Assembly: GCA_041397525.1 (NCBI GenBank)
Contig: JAWKWL010000001.1
Span: 1 to 64,000, forward strand
Length of the DNA: 64,000 nucleotides
Direction: 5' to 3'
From: BOKV01 sp041397525
GTDB taxonomy: Bacteria > Pseudomonadota > Alphaproteobacteria > Rhizobiales > Rhizobiaceae
Shown: positions 55,124-63,696 of the stretch, piece by piece
Layout: the number at the start of each line of letters is the position of its first letter
How positions within the stretch are numbered: the first letter of the stretch is position 1
Translations under genes and position numbers: made by a program
The notes under the pieces: generated by a model
The model's input: only the letters and a program-made list of their open reading frames with translations
Told to the model about the DNA's origin: nothing
The model's database searches: none

Positions 55124-55800
55124 GCGCTTGCATCCCGGCTCTCAAAATACCATAGGCGCTGACCAGAGATCATCTTGCGCCAGTTGCGTGAGGAATCGAC
55201 GAGACCAAGCGGATCAAGGATCGCGTCCACTTCGGCCACTTCTTCTGCGGTCGGTTCGACTACCTTTACGTCTACTCCAAGGCTGTCAACCGGCCCTGCG
55301 ACCCAGACCTCTCCCTGCCAGAGCGCATCGGCGCAGGAATGCCCTGCCCCGCCGATCGCAATGATCTTGCCGGAATGCGCCATGAAGCCTGACTGATAAC
55401 CGATGCGGCCTTCGACAACAATGTTGCCACCCTTCATCGCCACTCCGCATCGCGGCCCCGAATCCCCCTTGACGTGGATGGTGCCGCTGATCATCGCCGC
55501 ACCGACACTCATGCCCGCATATCCGCCAACCGTGATATGGCCGTTGCGCATGCCCTCGCCCACTGCCCATCCGGCATTGCGCTCGATGGTCACCGTCGCA
55601 CCCACATTCAGCCCACCACAGTAATAGCCGACGCTGCCCTCGAAATGGACATCGGCCTTGGGCGGCAGCCCGACACCAAGATTGTGCCGCGACAGCGTGT
55701 TGCGCACGATCACCTTGTGCCCGGCAGCACATGCCGCCTGAATGTCCTCGTTGATTTCCTTGATGTGGCGCTTGCCCGCTTCGATAACGACTTCACTCAT
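55108..55800 (-). CDS. glxC: Glutamate-synthase-like GXGXG subunit (GlxC)
   Basis: A 230-aa protein made of the right-handed beta-helix of glycine-rich repeats found at the C-terminus of GltB: GSVGYYCGGLNVGATVTIERNAGWAVGEGM, GYAGMSVGAAMISGTIHVKGDSG, GGNIVVEGRIGYQSG and GGAGHSCADALW. In split enzymes it is the structural part linking the glutaminase and FMN subunits. It overlaps glxB by 4 bases and glxD by 16 bases. Confidence 0.88.
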   Translation of the reverse strand: MSEVVIEAGKRHIKEINEDIQAACAAGHKVIVRNTLSRHNLGVGLPPKADVHFEGSVGYYCGGLNVGATVTIERNAGWAVGEGMRNGHITVGGYAGMSVGAAMISGTIHVKGDSGPRCGVAMKGGNIVVEGRIGYQSGFMAHSGKIIAIGGAGHSCADALWQGEVWVAGPVDSLGVDVKVVEPTAEEVAEVDAILDPLGLVDSSRNWRKMISGQRLWYFESRDASAWLMI

Positions 55801-56741
55801 GCAGCCAGGCTCCTGTTTCCAACACCCCAGATGCCGGTCAGCGACGGCCCGTCGTGATTGATGACCTCGCTCTCGCCCGCATAGATGCGCCGCACGGCCT
55901 GTTCTTCCGTTGCAGCTGCCATTTCACCGTTTTCCTCAATGACGACCAGCGGCTTCATCGCGAAGCGGTCTTTGGCAAAACCAATGCCATCCTGGTCTGC
56001 GATCATGAAAGTGAACACGCCGTCGATGGAACTGATCGACTTCTTGAGCGCAGCAATCGGAGACAGTCCGTTGGCAATCTGGTCAGAGACCCAGACCGCG
56101 ATCAGCTCGCTGTCATTTTCCGTCAGGAAACGGTATCCCTTGCGCCGCAACCGGTCTCGCCATGAGTAGTAGTCGGTAATCTGGCCGTTGTGAACAATCG
56201 CCACATCCGGAAATGGCCGCGCCCAGAATGGATGGCTCGCATTGGGAAGCACCGAGCTTTCCGTTGCCAGGCGCGCATGGCCAAGCCCGTGTGTCCCGAT
56301 CATGTCGCGAACGCCATGCTTGTCGGCAACGGCCTGTGAACCGCCAATATCCTTGATGATTTCCAGCGACCTTCCGCAGGACTGGACTTCGAAATCCTTC
56401 GAAATCATGTCCGCATCATGTATCCAGCGCGCCACATCTTTCGGATCGTTGATGATGATGCGCGCCGAGTAATGCGCATGGTCATCGACCACAAAACTCG
56501 GGTCTTCGGCGAAGTCCGAGCCATGCGCCTTCAGAATTTCCTGGAACGCATCCATGTCCTTGCCAAGCCGTGACTTGTCAAAGCCCATGCCCCGCAGCAC
56601 ATAACCGCTGTCGCGCGGTACGCCATAGACTGCGAAACCTGTGCTGTCCGCACCACGATGCTCCTGGGCATCCATCAGCTCGACGAGGTCGTTGCCAACC
56701 CTGCCCGATCCGTTCAAAATCCTGCCAGCTATTCCACACAT
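55797..56741 (-). CDS. glxB: Class II glutamine amidotransferase subunit (GlxB)
   Basis: A 314-aa N-terminal-nucleophile glutaminase. The ATG at 56741 puts Cys directly after Met (MCGIAGRILN), as needed for catalysis, and GGGAGG lies 6 bases upstream; the frame open to 56786 was rejected. Conserved points are HRGADSTGFAVYG, GLGHARLATES, and VHNGQITDYYSWRDRLRRKG. It should release ammonia from glutamine for the GlxC/GlxD partners. First gene of the glxB-C-D-GATase operon. Confidence 0.9.
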   Translation of the reverse strand: MCGIAGRILNGSGRVGNDLVELMDAQEHRGADSTGFAVYGVPRDSGYVLRGMGFDKSRLGKDMDAFQEILKAHGSDFAEDPSFVVDDHAHYSARIIINDPKDVARWIHDADMISKDFEVQSCGRSLEIIKDIGGSQAVADKHGVRDMIGTHGLGHARLATESSVLPNASHPFWARPFPDVAIVHNGQITDYYSWRDRLRRKGYRFLTENDSELIAVWVSDQIANGLSPIAALKKSISSIDGVFTFMIADQDGIGFAKDRFAMKPLVVIEENGEMAAATEEQAVRRIYAGESEVINHDGPSLTGIWGVGNRSLAA

Positions 56742-56763
56742 AGAAGCCTCCCTGACACAACTG

Positions 56764-56797
56764 TGTATACAGTATTCAGTATCCATGTGGAACGCAA
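56764..56797 (-). promoter_or_regulatory. Promoter of glxBCD with GntR-type operator (box C)
   Basis: On the minus strand TTGCGT (56792-56797) and TACTGT (56769-56774) are spaced by 17 bases. The operator-like CTGAATACTGTATACA (56764-56779, minus strand) covers the -10, which is the same hexamer as in the BMC operon promoter. The site lies about 22 bases before the glxB ATG. Confidence 0.6.
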
Positions 56798-56827
56798 GCC
56801 GGATAGCGACGATTTATCCGGTATTCA

Positions 56828-56857
56828 TTGTTTTCCGAATACGGTATACAATATACA
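56828..56857 (+). promoter_or_regulatory. Promoter of the GntR regulator gene with operator (box D)
   Basis: TTGTTT (56828-56833) and TATACA (56852-56857) with an 18-base spacer. The spacer contains CCGAATACGGTATACA (56835-56850), which matches box C at 14 of 16 positions. This suggests autoregulation. Confidence 0.55.
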
Positions 56858-56880
56858 GCACAGGAATGAGGCGTTTCGGG

Positions 56881-57546
56881 ATGGCATTGAAAACGATCAC
56901 GGTTGAAAGACAGCGACTGGCGGACATTGCCTATGTGCAATTGCTGGAGGCAATCCGGTCGGGGTCAATCACCGAGGACGACCAGCTTGTCCAGGAAAAG
57001 CTGGCCGAACAGTTGCAAATCAGCCGCACGCCTGTGCGCGAGGCCTTGTTGCGGCTGGAACAGGACGGCATAGTGGTTTCATCAGCCAAGGGCGGCTTCA
57101 CACTCTACCGCATGAGCCGGCAGGAAGTGCGCGAGCTGTATCAGGCGCGCGCAGCCATCGAAGGCCAGGCTGTTCGAATCCTGGCTTCGCAGAATGATCC
57201 GCGAAAGAACGCCACTTTGCGCAAGGTCATTGAAACCGAGGAGAATATCGCCTCACCATCGGTCTCGGCCTATTTCAATGCCAACCGCAAGATTCACCGC
57301 ACCATGGTGGAACTGGCCGGCAACCGATACCTTCTCGACATGTTCGACAACATCTGGAATCGGGGCATTTCCTACAATCTTTTTGCCGCAATCGAGAAGC
57401 TCGATCTGGCCAAATCGCTCGGCGATCATCTGCGTCTGGTGGAGGCGATAGAAACTGCAAATCCGACCCTTGCAATGGAAGCCATTGTGGACCATATAAC
57501 GCACGGTTTCGACTTGCAGATTGAGGCTCTCGAAACCGAGCGCTGA
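56881..57546 (+). CDS. GntR-family (FCD-domain) transcriptional regulator
   Basis: A 221-aa protein. Residues 1-75 form the winged helix-turn-helix (IAYVQLLEAIRSGSITEDDQLVQEKLAEQLQISRTPVREALLRLEQDGIVV). The rest is an all-helical FCD ligand-binding domain (LYQARAAIEGQAVRIL, FHxxMV-like RKIHRTMVELAGN, DHLRLVEAIETANPTLAMEAIVDHI), which usually binds a metal and a small organic acid. The ATG at 56881 has GAGG 9 bases upstream; the ATG at 56866 has none spaced well. It is divergent from glxB and is the only regulator in the cluster, so it is the natural candidate to bind boxes A-D. Confidence 0.9.
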   Translation: MALKTITVERQRLADIAYVQLLEAIRSGSITEDDQLVQEKLAEQLQISRTPVREALLRLEQDGIVVSSAKGGFTLYRMSRQEVRELYQARAAIEGQAVRILASQNDPRKNATLRKVIETEENIASPSVSAYFNANRKIHRTMVELAGNRYLLDMFDNIWNRGISYNLFAAIEKLDLAKSLGDHLRLVEAIETANPTLAMEAIVDHITHGFDLQIEALETER

Positions 57547-57628
57547 TGAGCCGGCCGGGTGGTAGTCCCGGTGTTTTTTCCAAAAAGCCGCAACGCACTT
57601 TACTGCGCCAAAGCCATCGGGAGTTGCC

Positions 57629-58393
57629 ATGAAAATCGCAATCCTGCTGACCGACGTTGACGACTCGGCATTCACCCACAGCTTTCCCAATGACGGGGAG
57701 AAATTTGCCAGGCTGATGAGCCCTATCCGGCCCAATTGGCACTATACGGTCTATCCGGTGAAGGACGGCATCTTTCCAGCCGACATTTCCATCTATGACG
57801 CCATCGTCATTACCGGCAGCCCGGCTTCCGTTCATGACGACCTGCCATGGATACCACGCCTGTTCGACCTGATCCGGGCAGCACACGCTCGCAAGATGCC
57901 GATGATTGGTGCCTGTTTCGGTCATCAGGCAATTGCAACGGCCCTTGGCGGACGCGTCGCAAAGAACACGCTTGGCTGGGGCCTTGGCGCGACCACCACA
58001 ACCTTTGTGCGCCATCTCGACTGGATGAACCCGGCCCACGCCGAACTGCGCCTCTACTGTGCCCATAACGAGCAGGTCGTAGAACTGCCCGAGGGTGCAA
58101 TCGTGCTCGGTCACGATCCGATCGCACCGGTGAGCGCCTTTGCCATAGGCGACCACATCCTTGCGACCCAGCACCACCCGGAAATGACCCCGGACTACGT
58201 TGCAGGCCTGCTGGATTACATTGCCGATGACATTGACCCGTTGGTCATGGCAAAGGCCCGCCTTTCGGTTGAAAACGGTGCTGACGGCGAGAAATTCGCA
58301 GCCTGGATGATCGATTTCATCGAGGCTGCTGTTTCAAGCCGCGAGCTTGCGGAAACCGGCCACGAGGGCGATCTGGCTGCTATCGCGGCTTGA
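57629..58393 (+). CDS. Class I glutamine amidotransferase-like protein (second copy)
   Basis: A 254-aa GATase1 protein. It has nucleophile Cys96 in GACFGHQAIA and H183/E185 in TQHHPEM. It is clearly different from the copy at 52956 (no close similarity outside the motifs), so the two probably act on different substrates. It lies 82 bases after the GntR gene on the same strand. Its end overlaps the end of the convergent amidase gene by 14 bases. A gamma-glutamyl hydrolase or glutaminase role is inferred only from fold and context. Confidence 0.85.
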   Translation: MKIAILLTDVDDSAFTHSFPNDGEKFARLMSPIRPNWHYTVYPVKDGIFPADISIYDAIVITGSPASVHDDLPWIPRLFDLIRAAHARKMPMIGACFGHQAIATALGGRVAKNTLGWGLGATTTTFVRHLDWMNPAHAELRLYCAHNEQVVELPEGAIVLGHDPIAPVSAFAIGDHILATQHHPEMTPDYVAGLLDYIADDIDPLVMAKARLSVENGADGEKFAAWMIDFIEAAVSSRELAETGHEGDLAAIAA

Positions 58394-59804
58394 GTTCAAG
58401 AACCGGTCTACCGATCTCACGCTCCAGACTCTCGGCGACGTCCAGGCAAAGGGCGTCGTCATGCATCGGGCCGACGAGTTGAACCCCGACGGGTCGCGGA
58501 TCGCTTTCCGGGTTCGCAACATGGGTAGGCACCGCAGCCGATGGCAAACCCATCATGTTGACAACATAAAGATATTTTTGTGCTTTCAACATCGCCGGGA
58601 TTTCATCGGGCGAATTGATGTCGGCATCATTGTCGAACGGCAATGCACCCGATGTCGGCATCACGATCAGGTCAACCTGCTCGAAGTGCCGGTTCCATGC
58701 AGCCTGCAGGCGGATGCGCTCCAGCATTGCTTCAAGAAACCCCTTGAGATTCGTGGTTCCATAAAACGCCTTGTAGGCGTCAAACACCTTGTTCACTCCG
58801 GCAGAACCGGCCATGCGCATGGCATCACCCGCCAGCAAGTCTGTTTCGGTATTGAGCAACAACCCCCAGGTTTCCGCCGCATGCTGCATTTCCGGCGGCA
58901 CGGTTTCCACCAGGTCATGCCCGGCAGAGCGAAGCCCTTCAGCCGCGATGGAGACAGCCTTGCGCACTTCCGGGTCGTCGCCGTGGTCGAACGCATCCGC
59001 AACATACCCGATCCGCAGTTTGCGCCCCGCGCGGTCAATGCCGGAAGAAACAGCCGAGCTCCAGAACGGATCGCGTGCATCCCGTTTTGCCATGCTGGCA
59101 AGCGACAGCCGCACGTCCCCGACACTTCGCGCTATTGGCCCCTGCACAGACATGTGCTGTGTCATTGGCGGGCGCACGGCCTTTGCCGACGGATTGAACG
59201 AAGCAATCCGGCCCAGTGACGGGCGAATGGTGGCGACTCCACAGCAATAGGCTGGATAGCGCAGCGATCCGCCAAGGTCATTGCCATGCGCCACCACCCC
59301 GACACCAGCCGCAAGTGACGACGATGCACCACCGCTTGACCCGCCCGGCGTGATCTCCGGGTTCCAGATGTTCTTTGTCACTCCATGAAGCGGATTGGAC
59401 GTGAACCAACGCAGCGAAAATTCCGGCGTATTGGTTCGCGCAATAAACACCGCGCCGTCGCCGCGCAGATTGGCAACCACCGGACTGTCCTCTTGCGCGA
59501 CATTTCCGGCCAGCATCGGCAATCCGTTGGAATTGACCGTGCCTTTCTGATCGACATTGATCTTGATCGTCACTGGCAGGCCGAATAGCGGTTTTTCGCG
59601 TTCGGCAGAACCGGCAGGCAGATTGTCGAGCGCTGCAGCCGTCGCGAGCGCTTCCTCATGCAGAATGTCCGGCATTGCATTGATCTGTGGATTGACTGCG
59701 TCCGCCCGCGCCAGATGGGCCTTCGTCACCTCAGTTGCGCTGACTGCCCGCCTTGCAAGCTTTTCGCGCGTCTCAAGCGCTGTCCATTTACAAATCTCGT
59801 CCAT
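58380..59804 (-). CDS. Amidase (amidase signature family), second gene
   Basis: A 474-aa amidase. It has Lys in PVTIKINVDQKG, the signature TPGGSSGGASSSLAAGVG with the cis-Ser and nucleophile Ser, and GNDLGGSLRYPAYCCGVATIRPS where family members have GSDxGGSIRxPA, so Asn replaces the usual Ser. The C-terminal RPVGVQLVGP is normal. Start ATG at 59804 (MDEICKWTALE); the frame open to 59918 would run into the upstream gene. It is last in the dpp operon. It shares the fold with the amidase at 33458 but is a different protein. Confidence 0.88.
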   Translation of the reverse strand: MDEICKWTALETREKLARRAVSATEVTKAHLARADAVNPQINAMPDILHEEALATAAALDNLPAGSAEREKPLFGLPVTIKINVDQKGTVNSNGLPMLAGNVAQEDSPVVANLRGDGAVFIARTNTPEFSLRWFTSNPLHGVTKNIWNPEITPGGSSGGASSSLAAGVGVVAHGNDLGGSLRYPAYCCGVATIRPSLGRIASFNPSAKAVRPPMTQHMSVQGPIARSVGDVRLSLASMAKRDARDPFWSSAVSSGIDRAGRKLRIGYVADAFDHGDDPEVRKAVSIAAEGLRSAGHDLVETVPPEMQHAAETWGLLLNTETDLLAGDAMRMAGSAGVNKVFDAYKAFYGTTNLKGFLEAMLERIRLQAAWNRHFEQVDLIVMPTSGALPFDNDADINSPDEIPAMLKAQKYLYVVNMMGLPSAAVPTHVANPESDPRPVGVQLVGPMHDDALCLDVAESLEREIGRPVLELKPR

Positions 59805-59826
59805 GATAGTGCCATCCCGCAGTCTG

Positions 59827-60822
59827 TTATTGCCTGTCTTTGAATACCGGTAGAGTTTCATGGCTCGTGGCGGAATAGACCGCCCGCGCAATCGCCCGCG
59901 CTGTACAATCAGCGGCAAGGTTGCCCACCAGCGTCTGCGTTACCGGGTCACTTTGCTCACGCTCGCACGTCGCAAGAGCAAACACCACATCACCGTCAAA
60001 AAGAGTATGTACGGGTCGGATGGCGCGTGCCATTCCCGTTTGTGCCATGATGGCGACCCGTTTCAGCGCCCCCTTGTCGAGAGTGGCATTGGTTGCAACC
60101 GCGATGAGCGTCGTACTCATGCCCGGCTCCCGCAAGGGCACGGGTAGGGAAAGCTCCGGAAAAAGCGGTGCCTGCCCCTGCGGCGCGCCATGACCGCCAA
60201 ACTCATCACCATATTCGAACGGCCATGCCCAGAAGTTGCGGGTGCCAGGCACCACCACTTCCCCAAAGCTGTTGACGACTGCCAGGGCACCGACGATCAG
60301 ACCATCATCGGTTTCAGCCGATGCGCTACCAAGTCCACCGGCAAAGCTGCAAGCCGAAGCCCCGATGCCGGCACCAACACTGCCGAGATCGAAATCAACA
60401 TCAACCTTCGCCAGTGCTTCACGGCCAAGCCTGTCATAGGGCGGGTCCGCCAACCAGTCACGATGCTTCATGGCCAGAAGGTCAAATATGATCGCCGAAG
60501 GTACGGACGGAACAACCGTCCCGAGCAACCCCGCACCAATTCCGGCCTTGCCCAGTTCAGCGGTAACACCATTCGCAGCACCGAAACCGTAAAGCGATCC
60601 ACCGCTGAAAACTATGGCATCTGCATTGCCACGAACCGCTTCGGGCGCGTGCAGTGACACCTGTTGCGTTCCGGGCGCGCCACCGCGCTCATCGATGGCA
60701 CAAACAAGCGAAGTTTCCGGGAAAATCACCGTTGCACCGGTTCCGATCGTCCTGTCCTGCGCATTCCCCACCCTGATGCCGGGAACGTCAGTGATGAGAT
60801 TGCGTTTTCCCGGACGTATCAT
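59827..60822 (-). CDS. P1-family peptidase (DmpA/BapA-like)
   Basis: A 331-aa N-terminal-nucleophile peptidase that is made as one chain and cuts itself. It matches the family at LITDVPGIRVGNAQD, VFSGGSLYGFGAANGV, GAGIGASACSFAGGLGSAS and the segment GMSTTLIAVATNATLDKGALKRVA, where the Ser/Thr run around residues 245-248 should hold the autocleavage nucleophile. Relatives release N-terminal D- or beta-amino acids or amides. ATG at 60822; a TTG at 60843 is possible. It is in the operon with the Dpp-type importer, suggesting use of imported peptides. Confidence 0.87.
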   Translation of the reverse strand: MIRPGKRNLITDVPGIRVGNAQDRTIGTGATVIFPETSLVCAIDERGGAPGTQQVSLHAPEAVRGNADAIVFSGGSLYGFGAANGVTAELGKAGIGAGLLGTVVPSVPSAIIFDLLAMKHRDWLADPPYDRLGREALAKVDVDFDLGSVGAGIGASACSFAGGLGSASAETDDGLIVGALAVVNSFGEVVVPGTRNFWAWPFEYGDEFGGHGAPQGQAPLFPELSLPVPLREPGMSTTLIAVATNATLDKGALKRVAIMAQTGMARAIRPVHTLFDGDVVFALATCEREQSDPVTQTLVGNLAADCTARAIARAVYSATSHETLPVFKDRQ

Positions 60823-60867
60823 CTTGGGCTCATTTCCGACCAATCGGGGAATGGCATGATCCTGTTG

Positions 60868-61803
60868 TCATCCCTGGGCTTCCACAAGGTGGCATGCGGC
60901 CCGGGCATTGCCGGTCTTTCGCAATACCGGATCTTCCCTGTTGCAACGTTCCTGCACAAGCGGGCATCGCTCGGCCAGAGGACACCCCTTGGTATCGAGT
61001 ATCACATTGCCAAGACCAAGTTCATTCGAAGGGTTATCAAGCAGACCGCTCGCAAATTGCAGCCCGCGTGAATATGGATGGGTCGCTGTGTCGTAGAAAT
61101 TGCTCGCCGGCGCATCTTCGACAAGGCGACCGGCGTAAAGCACGGCAATGCGTGACGCCACATAACGTGTCGCGGCAAGGTCATGTGAAATGAAAATTGC
61201 GGAAAACCCGCTCGACCTCTGCAAATCGCGAATCATGTTGAGGACATGCGCCTGAACCGAGACATCCAGCGCACTCACTGCTTCGTCAAACAGCACGAAT
61301 TCCGGCTTGGTGATGAGCGCACGCGCAATGGAGACACGCTGGCGCTGGCCGCCCGACAATTCATGGGGAAACCGGTCCTGATAGCTTCCGGGAAGGCCAA
61401 CCTGTTCCAGGATATGGCCGACGAGCCTGCGCTGGTTTTCCCGGTTGCCTGCCCGCCCCAGAATTTTCAGCGGCTCCGCCACCGAATCCAGCACTCTCAG
61501 CATCGGATTCAGCGACCATTTCGGATGCTGCAATACTGCAGCAAACTTGCCCGCTCGTTCGCGCCTGGCAGCCGCGTCAACCACCCTCCCACGGTAAAGC
61601 AGCTGTCCGCCGGTCGGGTTCATGCGACCGATGAAGACATTGCCAAGCGTGGATTTTCCCGATCCGCTTTCGCCGACAACGCCGATCACCTCGCCCGGTT
61701 CGACATTCAGATCGATCTCGCGCAGAGCGTCAATCGAACGCCGCGCCCATGGTGGGCCGCCGGCAAAGGTCATGGACAGCGATTTGGCTTCAAGCAGCGC
61801 CAT
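60868..61803 (-). CDS. Peptide ABC transporter ATP-binding protein (DppF-like)
   Basis: A 311-aa ATPase with Walker A (GVVGESGSGKSTLGN), signature PHELSGGQRQRVSIARAL, Walker B FVLFDEAVSALDVS and the C-terminal oligopeptide-transporter domain with Cys-rich GCPLAERCPLVQERC. It overlaps the DppD-like gene by 14 bases and ends 45 bases before the P1 peptidase start. Imports dipeptides, oligopeptides or similar compounds. Confidence 0.9.
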   Translation of the reverse strand: MALLEAKSLSMTFAGGPPWARRSIDALREIDLNVEPGEVIGVVGESGSGKSTLGNVFIGRMNPTGGQLLYRGRVVDAAARRERAGKFAAVLQHPKWSLNPMLRVLDSVAEPLKILGRAGNRENQRRLVGHILEQVGLPGSYQDRFPHELSGGQRQRVSIARALITKPEFVLFDEAVSALDVSVQAHVLNMIRDLQRSSGFSAIFISHDLAATRYVASRIAVLYAGRLVEDAPASNFYDTATHPYSRGLQFASGLLDNPSNELGLGNVILDTKGCPLAERCPLVQERCNREDPVLRKTGNARAACHLVEAQG

Positions 61804-62806
61804 GGTCCTCCCCCATGCCTTTCTTGCCGTTCACTACCGACAACGAGCGCCAGTGGTGACACAAGAGGTTCCAGCCCGGTTCCTTGTCATCCAGCACCGG
61901 CCGGTCAGCCGAGCATTGTTTCCCGGCCACATCCTCGCGGGCAAATTCACATCGCGGCGCAAAGGCGCAGCCCGGTGACGCCCCCCTGAGCAAAGGCGGA
62001 ATCCCCGGGATGGTATTGAGTTTTTCGCCGGGCTTTTCATGCCCCGCGGTCGCTGCCAGTAATGCCCGCGTATAAGGGTGGGCGGGAGCGGCAAACACCC
62101 TTGCTGCAGGGCCATGTTCAACCACGCGTCCGCCATACATCACTGCAATATTGTCACAGAACATGCGCACCGCCCAAAGGTCATGGCTCAGGATCAGCAG
62201 GGTTATGCCACGCTTGCGGCTCTGCTCGCGCATGAGTTCGAGGATGCGCGTTCTGACCGATGCATCCAGTGCGCTGGTTGCTTCATCAGCAATGATCAGC
62301 TTGGGACGCCCCACCAGCGCCATCGCGATTACCACACGCTGTGCCATTCCCCCGGAAAGTTCATGTGGCCATGATGCCGCGACCCGCGCTGGTTGTGGCA
62401 TGCCGACATCGGCCAGAGCTGAAAGAACTTCCGCCTCGCCCAGTGGAGTTTCCAGCGAATTTGCGACCTGCCATCCAATCGGCTTGGTTGGATCCAGTGT
62501 CGCAATCGGATCCTGGAAGACATAGCGCACATCCTGGGTCCGCATCCGGCGCATCTCGTTGATGTCGAGTTCCCAGACCTGTTTCCCCAGGACTTCCAGC
62601 CTGCCCGACTTCGGAAAAACACCCTGCGGCACCAAGCGCCCCATGGCAAAGCCGACAGTGCTCTTCCCCGACCCGCTCTCGCCAACAATTCCCAGTATGC
62701 TGCCGGCCGCCACATCCAGCGTCACGCCGTCAAGTGCGCGCACCGCATTCGCGCCGTTGCCGAATTCGAGAACCAGATCGTCAATACGCGCACTATATTC
62801 GCTCAT
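61790..62806 (-). CDS. Peptide ABC transporter ATP-binding protein (DppD-like)
   Basis: A 338-aa ATPase with Walker A (GIVGESGSGKSTVGF), signature PHELSGGMAQRVVIAMAL, Walker B LIIADEATSALDAS and the C-terminal SPGCAFAPRCEFA metal-type motif. The ATG at 62806 (MSEYSARIDDLVLEF) has GGAG 5-6 bases upstream and starts 2 bases after the DppC-like stop. The longer open frame to 62923 lies inside that gene and was rejected. Confidence 0.9.
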   Translation of the reverse strand: MSEYSARIDDLVLEFGNGANAVRALDGVTLDVAAGSILGIVGESGSGKSTVGFAMGRLVPQGVFPKSGRLEVLGKQVWELDINEMRRMRTQDVRYVFQDPIATLDPTKPIGWQVANSLETPLGEAEVLSALADVGMPQPARVAASWPHELSGGMAQRVVIAMALVGRPKLIIADEATSALDASVRTRILELMREQSRKRGITLLILSHDLWAVRMFCDNIAVMYGGRVVEHGPAARVFAAPAHPYTRALLAATAGHEKPGEKLNTIPGIPPLLRGASPGCAFAPRCEFAREDVAGKQCSADRPVLDDKEPGWNLLCHHWRSLSVVNGKKGMGEDHGAA

Positions 62807-62808
62807 GC

Positions 62809-63696
62809 CTACTCCAATGGCCTTGGCTGAGACGGCTCGATGATCGAACGTGCGGCATCTCCGACATAGTTGACGCAAAGAATGGCAAGTGTCAGCACTG
62901 CTCCGGGCGCCAGCACCACCCACGGCGCGATGTTCATGAAGGCACTGTTTTCACGCAGCAGCACGCCCAGCGAGGACAGCGGCGGCTGAACGCCCAGACC
63001 GAGAAAACTCAAGCCGCTCTCGATGATCATCCCGATGGACATCAGATAGGCCATTTGCACAACTGTGACCGACGCGACATTCGGCAGGACGTGCACGAAC
63101 AGGATTCGAAAGGTCGAAGCCCCTGATATCGTTGCCGCGACCACGAAATCCCGCCCAACAATGCCAAGGGCAGCCCCTCTCACCACTCGCACCATGGTCG
63201 GCAGGACAATGAAGAAAATGGCAACAATTGCGGAAAGCGTTCCAGGCCCCAGTATGGCTGCCACGATCAGGCCGAAAATCATTGACGGAAAGGCAAACAG
63301 GATATCGGCAAGACGGGCTATCAGCGTGTCGACCACACCGCGATACCAGGCAGCAGCCATGCCGATGATCGAACCGACCACGCCAGCCAAAAACACTGCA
63401 ACTGCAGACAACAGGAAGGTAAGCCGGATACCTTCAAGGATGCGGGCAAAAACCGAGCGGCCAAGATTGTCTGTTCCGAAGATGAATTCCGTGCTGGGCG
63501 GTGCCCGGCGTGGTCCTGATGCAACCGCCTTTGCGGCAGTCGTGGGCAGATAGGGTTCTGCCAATCCAACGATCACCATGATTGCAAGAAGCGCAACCGC
63601 GATCATGGTACCGATGCCAGCGCGCGCGAAAAACACCGACAACGCACCCTTTCGTCGTCCTGCCTTCTTTGCCTGGGCGATGTCGGTTTCAGCCAT
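62809..63696 (-). CDS. Peptide ABC transporter permease (DppC-like)
   Basis: A 295-aa permease. It has the OppC-type N-terminal helix (ARAGIGTMIAVALLAIMVIVGLA), the FGTDNLGRSVFARILEG motif, several helices and the EAA-type loop (VAATISGASTFRILFVHVLPNVAS) that contacts the ATPases. It overlaps the upstream permease gene by 8 bases. Confidence 0.9.
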   Translation of the reverse strand: MAETDIAQAKKAGRRKGALSVFFARAGIGTMIAVALLAIMVIVGLAEPYLPTTAAKAVASGPRRAPPSTEFIFGTDNLGRSVFARILEGIRLTFLLSAVAVFLAGVVGSIIGMAAAWYRGVVDTLIARLADILFAFPSMIFGLIVAAILGPGTLSAIVAIFFIVLPTMVRVVRGAALGIVGRDFVVAATISGASTFRILFVHVLPNVASVTVVQMAYLMSIGMIIESGLSFLGLGVQPPLSSLGVLLRENSAFMNIAPWVVLAPGAVLTLAILCVNYVGDAARSIIEPSQPRPLE

